From contig JAPPUL010000089.1 of the NCBI GenBank assembly GCA_026874595.1, positions 62,001 through 126,000 on the forward strand: DNA of 64,000 nt, in the 5' to 3' direction. Below, piece after piece: positions 27,427 through 35,617 of this stretch (positions are counted from its first letter, which is position 1; each line of letters opens with the position of its first letter). A program made the position numbers and the translations under genes. This stretch comes from Sipunculus nudus (lineage: Eukaryota; Annelida; Sipuncula; Golfingiida; Sipunculidae). Below the pieces are notes generated by a model. That model was not told the origin of the DNA. It did no database searches and saw only the letters and a list, made by a program, of their open reading frames with translations.

Positions 27427-27468
27427 ATAGGAGTTTAAGGGAACGAGAAGAGGAAATTATAAGAATAA

Positions 27469-28449
27469 ATGCAAAGCGACAAAGTATTTTCTGGTATCCA
27501 GCCAACAGGGAGCATCCACATAGGTAACTATCTAGGAGCAATTAAAAACTGGGTAAATCTCTCAAAAGAATACGAATGTATATACGGTGTGGTGGATTAC
27601 CACGCAATAACAGTGAAATACGATGTTAGAACTCTCCAGAAGCGAATACAAGATGTGATATTAGACTTACTGGCCTGCGGATTAGACTCTAAAAAAGCTC
27701 GACTCTTCATCCAATCAGACGTAAAAGAGCATACAGAGCTTGCCTGGATACTAAGTAGCGTGAGTAGTATGGGTTGGCTTGAGCGGATGACCCAGTTTAA
27801 AGATAAATCCCGACAAAACAAAGAGAATATAAACGCAGGACTTTTCACATATCCGATATTGCAAACAGCAGACATAGCGTTATACAAGGCAAGATATGTG
27901 CCAGTGGGTAAGGATCAGGCACAGCATATAGAGCTTGCCCGGGAGATAGTAAGAACATTTAATCGAGAATACGGTAAAGTTTTGGTAGAGCCCAAAGAGC
28001 TTTTAACAGAGAGTGCAAAGGTGTTGGGACTTTGCGGAGAGCATAAGATGAGTAAGAGCCAGAATAATTATATAGGAATAAACGAGAGTAAAGAAGTAGT
28101 AAGAAAGAAACTGATGAAAGCAAAGACGGATGAGAATCGTAAGAGGCGGACTGATTCTGGCAATCCTTTTATATGTAATATATATAGCTATCATAAGTTA
28201 TTTTCGACTAAGGAGCTTCAAGCTAAAGTATGGGAAGGGTGTCGTGGAGCCGAGATAGGGTGTATTGATTGTAAAGGCCAGCTATTAGAGAGTCTTTATA
28301 TAGAGCTTGAGCCGATACAAGCAATGCGTAAGGAATTATCTTTAAAAGTTTCTGAGGTAATGGATATGATACATGAGAATGGGAAGGAGTGTAGGGAGGA
28401 GGCAAAAGAGACTATGAATGAGATAAAGGATGCAATGGGGTTAAGGTAG
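27469..28449 (+). CDS. trpS: Tryptophanyl-tRNA synthetase
   Basis: Charges tRNA(Trp). The 326-aa length is typical of the compact bacterial TrpRS. The class I signatures are present: HIGN (SGIQPTGSIHIGNYLGAIKNW at about 9-29) and KMSKS (EHKMSKSQNNYIGI at about 193-206), plus GKDQAQHIELARE for the tryptophan site. It is co-directional with glgC (42-base gap) and glmS (52-base gap). Confidence 0.96.
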   Translation: MQSDKVFSGIQPTGSIHIGNYLGAIKNWVNLSKEYECIYGVVDYHAITVKYDVRTLQKRIQDVILDLLACGLDSKKARLFIQSDVKEHTELAWILSSVSSMGWLERMTQFKDKSRQNKENINAGLFTYPILQTADIALYKARYVPVGKDQAQHIELAREIVRTFNREYGKVLVEPKELLTESAKVLGLCGEHKMSKSQNNYIGINESKEVVRKKLMKAKTDENRKRRTDSGNPFICNIYSYHKLFSTKELQAKVWEGCRGAEIGCIDCKGQLLESLYIELEPIQAMRKELSLKVSEVMDMIHENGKECREEAKETMNEIKDAMGLR

Positions 28450-28501
28450 AAAGATGGTGTTAAAAAAAAGAAATAAGATTAAAGGGAGCACAAAGTAAAT
28501 A

Positions 28502-30373
28502 ATGTGTGGAATAATGGGCTATGTAGGGGAGCGGGAGAGCATATCGAACGTGTTAAAAGGTCTTTACAAGATGGAATATCGCGGATATGATTCAGCAGGG
28601 CTTGCCTATTGCGCAGGAGAGAGAAGAAGCGATGTAGGGGCGAGAATAGGGATTAGTAGAATAAATCTAATGAAGAAAGAAGGGAAGATCTCGTCTTTAG
28701 AGGAGAATGTAAAGAAGCTTGAATGGTTTGGTGGTGGAGGAGGGTGCGGGATAGGCCATACGCGCTGGGCAACACATGGAGAGGTATCAGATGCAAACTC
28801 TCATCCACATATGGATTGTGAAGATAATTTTGCAGTAGTACATAATGGGATAATAGATAATTACGTACGTTTGAAGGAAGCCTTAGAAGGGAAGGGGCAT
28901 AGATTTCGGAGTGAGACAGACAGTGAGGTAATAGTGCATTTGATAGAAGATTACTATGCAGGAGATTTTGAGATGGCGGTAATAAAGGCGTTAGAGGAGA
29001 TAGAGGGTACATATGGGCTTATAGTGATGTCAAGCAGCCATCCTGACATGTTAATATGTGCAAGGCACGGCAGTCCTGTGGTAATAGGGAGGGGGGAGTC
29101 AGAGAGTGTAGTAGCAAGTGATGTTGCGGCCCTTTTGAGTTATACATCGGATGTAATATATCTAGAAGATGGAGAGATAGCGACTTTAAAGACGAAAACG
29201 TTTAGTATACGCGACATGGAAAACAACCAAGTAGAACGTGTTGCAAGTAAAATAAGTCTAAAGCTTGAGTCTCTAAGCAAAGGAGAGTATCCAACATATA
29301 TGCTTAAGGAGATATACGAGCAAGGTCAAAGCATAGGCAACGCCCTAAAAGGACGACTTAATGTACTTGGCGGTGATGCAGTGTTGTCAACGTTTATAAA
29401 CCAATCGGCAATGGTGCGCGAGCTTGAAAGGATAATAATAATAGGGATGGGGACATCTTATCATTCTGGGTTATTGGGGAAATACTATATAGAGGATATG
29501 GCAGGCATCCCAGTGGACGTAGAATACGCATCAGAATTTCGTTATAGGGGACCTATATTAAATAAGAATACGTTAGTAATAGCAGTAAGTCAATCTGGGG
29601 AGACAGCAGACACCTTGGGAGCGCTGCGAGAGGCAAAGTTAAAAGGAGCATTAGTGTACGCAATATGTAATGTAGTGGGCAGTTCGATATCGCGAGAAAG
29701 CGATGGAGGAATATTCTTGCATGCAGGGCCTGAGATAGGGGTTGCAAGCACAAAAGCGTTCACTTCCCAGTTGGTAGTACTACTATTGATATCGTTATCA
29801 CTTGGCCGTAGAAAACATCTGTCATTAAGTGAAGGTCGTGATATGATAGAGGCTATAAGTAGTTTACCTGGTTTAGTACAGGAGGTATTAGATAGGAGTG
29901 ATTGTGTGTCTAGGATATCAAGTAATTTTTTAGATTATAAAAGTATACTTTATCTTGGCAGGGGTTATAATTACGCAGTAGCGCTTGAGGGGGCCTTAAA
30001 GCTTAAGGAGATATCGTATATACATGCAGAGGGACTTAATGCAGCGGAGCTAAAACATGGTTCTTTGGCCTTAATAGATGAAAATATGCCGGTGATAGTA
30101 ATAGTCTTAAAAGATTATCTTTATGAGAAGACACTAACAACGATAGCAGAGATAAAGTCAAGGAAAGGGATAGTGGTAGCGATAGCAACGGATGGAGATA
30201 AGGAGATATGTAAGCTTGCGGATTATGTATGCTATATTCCCTCCGTGCCTTTTTATATAACTCCGATATTGTCGGTAATTCCTCTTCAGTTATTAGCGTA
30301 TCATATAGCGACTAAAAAAGATTGTGATGTAGACCAACCTAGAAACCTAGCCAAAAGTGTCACTGTTGAGTGA
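28502..30373 (+). CDS. glmS: Glutamine-fructose-6-phosphate aminotransferase
   Basis: First step of UDP-GlcNAc synthesis for peptidoglycan and LPS. The 623-aa length fits. The N-terminal class II glutaminase starts with Cys2 (MCGIMGYVG) and includes GIGHTRWATHG and HNGIIDNY. Two SIS domains follow (GMGTSYHSGLLGKYYIE; SQSGETADTLGALREAK; GRGYNYAVALEGALKLKEISYIHAEG), and the C-terminus DQPRNLAKSVTVE is the conserved tail. No glmS ribozyme-like structure is evident in the 52-base gap before it. Confidence 0.97.
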   Translation: MCGIMGYVGERESISNVLKGLYKMEYRGYDSAGLAYCAGERRSDVGARIGISRINLMKKEGKISSLEENVKKLEWFGGGGGCGIGHTRWATHGEVSDANSHPHMDCEDNFAVVHNGIIDNYVRLKEALEGKGHRFRSETDSEVIVHLIEDYYAGDFEMAVIKALEEIEGTYGLIVMSSSHPDMLICARHGSPVVIGRGESESVVASDVAALLSYTSDVIYLEDGEIATLKTKTFSIRDMENNQVERVASKISLKLESLSKGEYPTYMLKEIYEQGQSIGNALKGRLNVLGGDAVLSTFINQSAMVRELERIIIIGMGTSYHSGLLGKYYIEDMAGIPVDVEYASEFRYRGPILNKNTLVIAVSQSGETADTLGALREAKLKGALVYAICNVVGSSISRESDGGIFLHAGPEIGVASTKAFTSQLVVLLLISLSLGRRKHLSLSEGRDMIEAISSLPGLVQEVLDRSDCVSRISSNFLDYKSILYLGRGYNYAVALEGALKLKEISYIHAEGLNAAELKHGSLALIDENMPVIVIVLKDYLYEKTLTTIAEIKSRKGIVVAIATDGDKEICKLADYVCYIPSVPFYITPILSVIPLQLLAYHIATKKDCDVDQPRNLAKSVTVE

Positions 30374-30395
30374 TTTGGTTAGGGAGTCCTAGAAA

Positions 30396-31319
30396 ATGAT
30401 TGGAACTAAATTCTTAGATGATTTCATTCTTCAGTCCTCCACGGGGAACCTAAAAACAAAAGACCTTTATCCCCAAGAAATTCAAGATTTACAGATAAAG
30501 GTTTCTTTCGGTATGGGCACCCCTGCCCATGTTTCTTGGATTTCATTTCTGGGGTCTGGTATGTCAACTAGTAACGGTTACTACCCTGTTTATCTATATT
30601 ATAAACAAGAGAATATTCTCGTTCTTGCTTATGGAATAAGTGAAACAATCAAATATGAATCTCCTTGGGACTCACAGATATTAAAGGGGAAAAAGGTTTT
30701 TGACCTTATAAAAAAGCCTCAACGTTATGGAGACTCTTTCGTTTTCAAACATTACACACCCAAAATAAATGGTACTGAAGTTCAATATTTTTCAGAGGGT
30801 TCAGAAGTAACTAAAATACTACTTAAGAAAGATTTAGATACGATCCTACATAAATATAAAGAGTGCTTGAATATAAGCACAAAAGACGAGACTTCTGTTT
30901 TAAGCAAAGGTCTTTTTTATATGGAACAGACTCTGGAAAATTTCATTATTGAGAATTGGAATGAAACGGCATTTGGGAAAAAATATGATTTGATAATAGA
31001 GGACGGAGAAAATAAGAGTCAGCAGTATTATACTGAACCTGGGATAGGGTACATAGATATTCTTGCAAGAAATAAGGGTAGCAATAATTATGTTGTTATT
31101 GAATTAAAGAAAGCCCAAACAAGCGATGAGACGATTGGACAGCTTTTCAGATATATGGGATGGGTTAAAAAGAATTTAAGTGATGAAAATGTTAAAGGGA
31201 TTATTATCTGCGGCAAATGGGATAAACGATTGGAGTATGCAAGAACAATGCTTAAAAACGACGTTGAGATATTTCTATATGAAATATATTTTAAACTTAA
31301 AGAATTTGAAGATTCATAA
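30396..31319 (+). CDS. Putative restriction-type endonuclease: MrcB_N-like plus PD-(D/E)XK nuclease domain
   Basis: A 307-aa protein. The N-terminal part (about 1-130: FLDDFILQSSTGNLKTKDLY, FGMGTPAHVSWISFLG, GYYPVYLYYKQENILVLAYGISET) resembles the MrcB/McrB-type DNA-recognition domain (DUF3578) of modification-dependent restriction enzymes. The C-terminal part has a NucS/PD-(D/E)XK layout: GIGYIDILA with Asp221 and VVIELKKA with Glu236-x-Lys238, then QLFRYMGWVKKNL. No McrB-type GTPase or partner is seen, so it would act alone. It starts 22 bases after glmS with GGAG 10 bases upstream. Its T-rich, lower-purine coding strand contrasts with glmS and suggests acquisition. A role in defence is an inference. 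Confidence 0.7.
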   Translation: MIGTKFLDDFILQSSTGNLKTKDLYPQEIQDLQIKVSFGMGTPAHVSWISFLGSGMSTSNGYYPVYLYYKQENILVLAYGISETIKYESPWDSQILKGKKVFDLIKKPQRYGDSFVFKHYTPKINGTEVQYFSEGSEVTKILLKKDLDTILHKYKECLNISTKDETSVLSKGLFYMEQTLENFIIENWNETAFGKKYDLIIEDGENKSQQYYTEPGIGYIDILARNKGSNNYVVIELKKAQTSDETIGQLFRYMGWVKKNLSDENVKGIIICGKWDKRLEYARTMLKNDVEIFLYEIYFKLKEFEDS

Positions 31320-31469
31320 AAACATTTGCAACTTAAATTAACTGGTCATAGACAAAGCTATGAGTAGATATTTCATAAAACAGTTATTTATAAGCTGCTT
31401 TAAAAGCAAAATAAGAAGGGAAGAATAGAGAACTACTTGTCTCTCAAGGAGGTAGTTTAATTAAAGTAT

Positions 31470-31784
31470 CTAATATAATGATCCAAGGAAATGCAGTCCA
31501 AATTCAATTTTATTATTTTGGGTATTATTCCAAACAACCCGAGCCATTAAATTTAGAGTTCTGTTGTTGTTAAAAACAATGCTTACAGGTAATTTAAGTC
31601 CGCTTTCAATGGTTTTATTAATATCTTTAGGTAAAGTTCCCTTTAAGCCATTATGTGAAATATTAGAAATTTCAAATTCAAGTAAATCGTCTTTAGTCTT
31701 AGGAGCTTTCTTAAAAACAAAGTATGCATTCTTAACAACGGAGTTATTGCCTATTCTAGGAGAACTTCTCTTATCTTGTTGCAT
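31470..31784 (-). CDS. PilZ-domain protein
   Basis: A 104-aa single-domain protein, a probable cyclic-di-GMP effector. The binding signature RxxxR is present as RSSPR (Arg6, Arg10). The second motif (D/N)xSxxG appears as NISHNG at about residues 40-45. The remaining beta-barrel is recognisable (LKLPVSIVFNNNRTLNLMARVVW; IEFGLHFLG). It stands alone between the nuclease gene and a long AT-rich gap. Its target is unknown. Confidence 0.82.
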   Translation of the reverse strand: MQQDKRSSPRIGNNSVVKNAYFVFKKAPKTKDDLLEFEISNISHNGLKGTLPKDINKTIESGLKLPVSIVFNNNRTLNLMARVVWNNTQNNKIEFGLHFLGSLY

Positions 31785-32277
31785 AGCGTAAGTCTAACAT
31801 AAGATTATATTTTTGGCAAGTTTATTTATTTTATGTTTTATCATTATTTTAGAATATAATGTCATTAAAAACTTATTCTCTTTATTACGCTGTCTTTTAT
31901 CAAAAGCTATTATAATATTATTCTAAAGTTTTTGAGAATCAAAATAGGTAAGAGTCTTTTTATATTAGTATTAAAAATATTAATATAAAAACATAAAACT
32001 ATTTATAACAAGCATAAAAAGACATACTTTTATTATTACTTAAACCTGTCTGTATATTATATTATAATTCTACTTATAGCAGGTTATAGAAGAGTATTAA
32101 TTTGGATTTAATAAGTATAAAGTGGATAGATTATCTTATGGGACAGTTAATAGAATAATAAGGTATCTATAAATCCTATTTATAGGTTGTTTAATTATTA
32201 ATAAAGAGTTATTAATAATTAAAGTACAAAAACTAAAGAATAGCGAAATTAAGATTAACTAAAATAAGAGTATTATT
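31785..32277. promoter_or_regulatory. Long AT-rich divergent regulatory gap upstream of LysR gene, with a 34-bp perfect hairpin
   Basis: No gene is seen in these 493 bases. A perfect inverted repeat has 15-base arms at 32190-32204 (TTTAATTATTAATAA) and 32209-32223 with a 4-base loop, 54 bases before the LysR start. A second hairpin has 11-base arms (TTTTTATATTA) near 31957-31991, and a third is CTATAAA/TTTATAG near 32167-32185. The first is well placed for autoregulation of the LysR gene or as a leader hairpin. Confidence 0.5.
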
Positions 32278-33201
32278 ATGAATAATGGAAAAAGTGAGAA
32301 TGAGATTACATTAAAAGAACTTGATATTTTTAATCAAGTAGCAAATAATTTGAATTTAACCTTATTATCCCGCTCTATAGAAATGACCCAACCGAATATA
32401 TCTCTAACAATAAGATCTCTAGAAGCTAAGCTTCAAGAGAAATTGTTTGACAGGATAGGAAAAAAGCTAATATTAAATGAAAGAGGGCGCTTACTACAAG
32501 AAAAGGTAAGACCTTTATTACATGAGCTTAAAGAAACTAAGAATATCTTTTCAAAACATAAAGTAGCAGGCAAGCTAATAGTTGGCTCAACACATACTTT
32601 AGCAATATATTTGGTGCCATATTTGTTATATGAATATAAAAGTATGCATCAGGAGGTTGAAATTAAGCATTATTGGACGAATGCCAAAGGGATAATTGAT
32701 ATGCTAAATGATGGGCGTATTGATATAGGATTTATCGAAAGTGAGATTACTAATCCTAATATTGTAAGGGAGTTTTTGCGAGCGGATGAGCTTATTGTTG
32801 TTAGCGCTAATAGCAAATTGCTTGGGAAGGAGTATTTTATAGATGAGCTTTTAGATAAGAAATGGCTTTTAAGGGAGAAAGAGTCTGGCATAGTTGAACT
32901 TTTTTTTGATCACTTAGGAGAGCTTAAGAATCGGCTTAATATAGTACTTGAATTGCAACATACCCTAGCAATAAAACATCTACTTGTTAAATATCCTGAA
33001 ACTATATCGTGCCTACCTTTAAAAAGCGTTCGTGATGAGCTTGAAAATCATAAACTCTATAGAGTAAATGTAAAGAATTTAAACTTTAGTAGAAACTATT
33101 ATCTTGTTTATCACAGAAGGAAACTAAAGAATGTGGTATATGATTCCTTTAAGCATTTTATCCTTGAGAATAAGTTAACTAATTTTGAAATTAATACATA
33201 G
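32278..33201 (+). CDS. LysR-family transcriptional regulator
   Basis: A 307-aa regulator. The N-terminal winged HTH (ITLKELDIFNQVANNLNLTLLSRSIEMTQPNISLTIRSLEAKLQEKLFDR) is full LysR type, although the usual 'AA..L..SQP.vS' reads LSRSIEMTQPNIS. The C-terminal effector domain starts with GKLIVGSTHTLAIYLVPYLL and includes DGRIDIGFIES. LysR proteins bind a small coinducer and often control a divergent gene; the divergent neighbour is the PilZ gene, almost 500 bases away. Spaces of more than 9 kb separate it from the sulfolactate cluster, so linkage to it is not indicated. Confidence 0.93.
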   Translation: MNNGKSENEITLKELDIFNQVANNLNLTLLSRSIEMTQPNISLTIRSLEAKLQEKLFDRIGKKLILNERGRLLQEKVRPLLHELKETKNIFSKHKVAGKLIVGSTHTLAIYLVPYLLYEYKSMHQEVEIKHYWTNAKGIIDMLNDGRIDIGFIESEITNPNIVREFLRADELIVVSANSKLLGKEYFIDELLDKKWLLREKESGIVELFFDHLGELKNRLNIVLELQHTLAIKHLLVKYPETISCLPLKSVRDELENHKLYRVNVKNLNFSRNYYLVYHRRKLKNVVYDSFKHFILENKLTNFEINT

Positions 33202-33316
33202 CCTAAACTCTTAGTAGATGGTGTTAAGCCTTTTGTAAGGCAAGTTGCCTATTACCAGTTTGCGTTTCGGCCCTTCTTTCGTGAAATTTGAGATTATGCA
33301 AGGGAGGACCAATAGG

Positions 33317-34007
33317 CTGTTCCTCAAGTATTTAGTAATCTATGTTATCAGTTGGCAGGCCATCAGTCCATTTTAATTTAGGTTAATATTGCTCTTCGAG
33401 TATGGATATATTAGGAATTAAAGACATTCTATTATTTTTAAATAAATAGTTTTAGGAAGTGAGAACTAGAGTGCTGTTCCTCAAGTATTTAGTAATCTAT
33501 GTTATCAGTTGGCAGGCCATCAGTCTATTTTAATTTAGGTTAATATTGCTCTTCGAGTATGGATATATTAGGAATTAAGACATTCTATTATTTTTAAATA
33601 AATAGTTTTAGGAAGTGAGAACTAGAGTGCTGTTCCTCAAGTATTTAGTAATCTATGTTATCAGTTGGCAGGCCATCAGTCTATTTTAATTTAGGTTAAT
33701 ATTGCTCTTCGAGTATGGATATATTAGGAATTAAGACATTCTATTATTTTTAAATAAATAGTTTTAGGAAGTGAGAACTAGAGTGCTGTTCCTCAAGTAT
33801 TTAGTAATCTATGTTATCAGTTGGCAGGCCATCAGTCCATTTTAATTTAGGTTAATATTGCTCTTCGAGTATGGATATATTAGGAATTAAGACATTCTAT
33901 TATTTTTAAATAAATAGTTTTAGGAAGTGAGAACTAGAGTGCTGTTCCTCAAGTATTTAGTAATCTATGTTATCAGTTGGCAGGCCATCAGTCCATTTTA
34001 ATTTAGG
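33317..34007. repeat. Four tandem 156-157 bp units plus a partial fifth, derived from a GLUG gene 3' end
   Basis: Units begin with CTGTTCCTCAAGTATTTAG at 33317, 33474, 33630, 33786 and 33942; the last runs into the coding end of the GLUG lipoprotein gene (33957-35075) and stays identical up to about 34007. Beyond that point the units carry a related but diverged C-terminal coding segment of another GLUG protein. On the minus strand each unit reads ...PKLKWTDGLPTD... and then a stop. Units 2-4 are nearly identical. Confidence 0.95.
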
Positions 34008-35075
34008 CCAGTTCCCAGCTTCCAGTATCCATATATTTGGATTAAAGTTATTAAAACTATCAGATTTTATATCTTCTTTCTTGATACCTGTTGTAGGAGG
34101 AGGACTCCCTTCGTACCATTCTCCTATAATTCCAAGGCCTGCATTTATACTAGAATCATAGTAAACGTCGTTTAATGTTGGCATAGCACTTTCGACTATA
34201 CCACCTATTCTTCCTTTAATCATACCTTTGGTTATTGTTGATCTTGTATAACTTGTAGTTATTGTTGCCGGCTGAAGAAATGATCCAACAAATCCTGCGC
34301 TTATTTCATTGCTATTAACTATACCCGAATGAAAACTATCCTCTATCAAGCTGTCCGAAAAGGCTAGGCCCACAAGACCTCCACTTAGAGGGATGCCTCC
34401 TGATGAAGAGTAATTTGTCAGAGTACAATTACTATAACTTTCTTTTATAGACCCATATTGACGTGATACAAGACAACCCAGTGGGCCCATGGCAGTTCCA
34501 ATTTGTCCATCAAGTACACGTACCTTCTCTATAAGACCATTGTTTTGATAGGCAACGCCGCCCGCCAGTATCTTGGGTCCAGAAATGTTTCCTAAGCGTA
34601 TAGTTAAGTTTTTTATAACACCGCTTGAGCTTATATTATATACAAGTCCTCCGCGTTGCTCTGTGGTAGATGTTGTTGTAAAACTTAATGTTGCAATTTC
34701 CTTGAAGGCACCATCAAAAGTTCCTGTAAAGGTTTGTCCTGTGCCTCCAAGTGGATTTAGTCCATCGCCTAAATCGGTTATATCCTGGGTTAGGCAATAG
34801 TTGCCATCGAGCGGATGGCTCTCTTCAACTCCTATCTTTGCAAGGTCCTCTTTGTTTGCGATTGCAATATATGGAGAGCTACATTCGTAAGCCGCAGGTT
34901 GTTCATCTGCTGGAGTTGTTCCACTCGGCGGTTGGTAGTCTTCAAGTATGCCATCACTTTGTTTACAACTAATTAGAGCCACCAGAAAAACAATTATTAT
35001 AGCAAGAATAAAAAAGGTTAATGTTGTAAGTTTGTTATTTATCAAAATGTTTGTATAGTACTTTAAGTCCTTCAT
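33957..35075 (-). CDS. GLUG-type repeat lipoprotein
   Basis: Surface or periplasmic lipoprotein of unknown role. The start is set at ATG 35075 (MKDLKYYTNILINNK) with AGGAG 11 bases upstream, not the upstream in-frame 35114. A hydrophobic signal segment ends in the lipobox LISC. A proline-rich linker is followed by a QDITDLGDGLNPLGGTGQTFTGTFDG element and GLUG-like repeats (GGLVYNISSSGVIKNLTI, GCLVSRQYGSIKESYSN, GGLVGLAFSDSLIEDSFHSG, GFVGS). The C-terminus NIWILEAGNWPKLKWTDG is shared with the other GLUG proteins. GLUG domains are found in adhesins and surface proteins; binding is inferred. The 3' end is amplified in tandem. Confidence 0.8.
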   Translation of the reverse strand: MKDLKYYTNILINNKLTTLTFFILAIIIVFLVALISCKQSDGILEDYQPPSGTTPADEQPAAYECSSPYIAIANKEDLAKIGVEESHPLDGNYCLTQDITDLGDGLNPLGGTGQTFTGTFDGAFKEIATLSFTTTSTTEQRGGLVYNISSSGVIKNLTIRLGNISGPKILAGGVAYQNNGLIEKVRVLDGQIGTAMGPLGCLVSRQYGSIKESYSNCTLTNYSSSGGIPLSGGLVGLAFSDSLIEDSFHSGIVNSNEISAGFVGSFLQPATITTSYTRSTITKGMIKGRIGGIVESAMPTLNDVYYDSSINAGLGIIGEWYEGSPPPTTGIKKEDIKSDSFNNFNPNIWILEAGNWPKLKWTDGLPTDNIDY

Positions 35076-35617
35076 AAAGTGGTTTGCTCCTGAATTTATA
35101 CATGTTAAGTACATAACACTACATTTTTGTTATTTGTTCATATATTCATATATTCATATATTCATATATTCATATAAAAGAAGGGCGTTAGAAGTAATAT
35201 AGTTTTATGGTTTAGAAAGTAAGATAAATTAAGAAGGGAATAAGAAGAATAAGCAGGATAAGAAAGGTTAATATATATCTATCTAAAGTTATATTGTGCT
35301 TAATTTATGAATTGGCCTCGTATATGGTTCTGTTGGGACTACTATGATATACAAAGCAACTATTATTATAAGTAAGCTTAATAAGTGTTGGCTACGTTGC
35401 TGGGTATTGTCAAGATGTTATAGTTTGGGCTTGCTGTAGAGTAGGTCTACTGGCTTTAGCTTAGGGTCCTGTAGTTCTCTTTTATGGCATAAGAGCGAAA
35501 TAGTAGGCACCTTTTTAGGTTTTAAAAAAAAGCATGCCTACTATTATGTCCTACGGTCCCTTGGGGCCCCTATGAGCTTATGCCCTGCGGCTTTATGCCC
35601 TATGGCTTTATGCCAGT
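35076..35617. repeat. Gap between GLUG genes: 11-bp tandem repeats, 11-bp stem hairpin and 15-bp repeats
   Basis: Five copies of an 11-bp ATATTCATATA-like unit lie at about 35130-35176 upstream of the 385-aa class lipoprotein gene. AATAGTAGGCA (35499-35509) pairs exactly with TGCCTACTATT (35535-35545) across a 25-base A/T-rich loop, a possible terminator of the 925-aa class gene. 15-base units (ATGCCCTGCGGCTTT, ATGCCCTATGGCTTT) lie at about 35581-35613. The last part is also found after the 519-aa class gene (about 40724-40758). No gene is seen. Confidence 0.55.

Noticed and set aside
28450-28501. glmS ribozyme or riboswitch
   Set aside because: The gap is only 52 bases and A-rich, with none of the pairing of the ribozyme core.
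33202-33316. Transposon or insertion sequence next to the tandem units
   Set aside because: No transposase frame, terminal inverted repeats or target duplication are seen.
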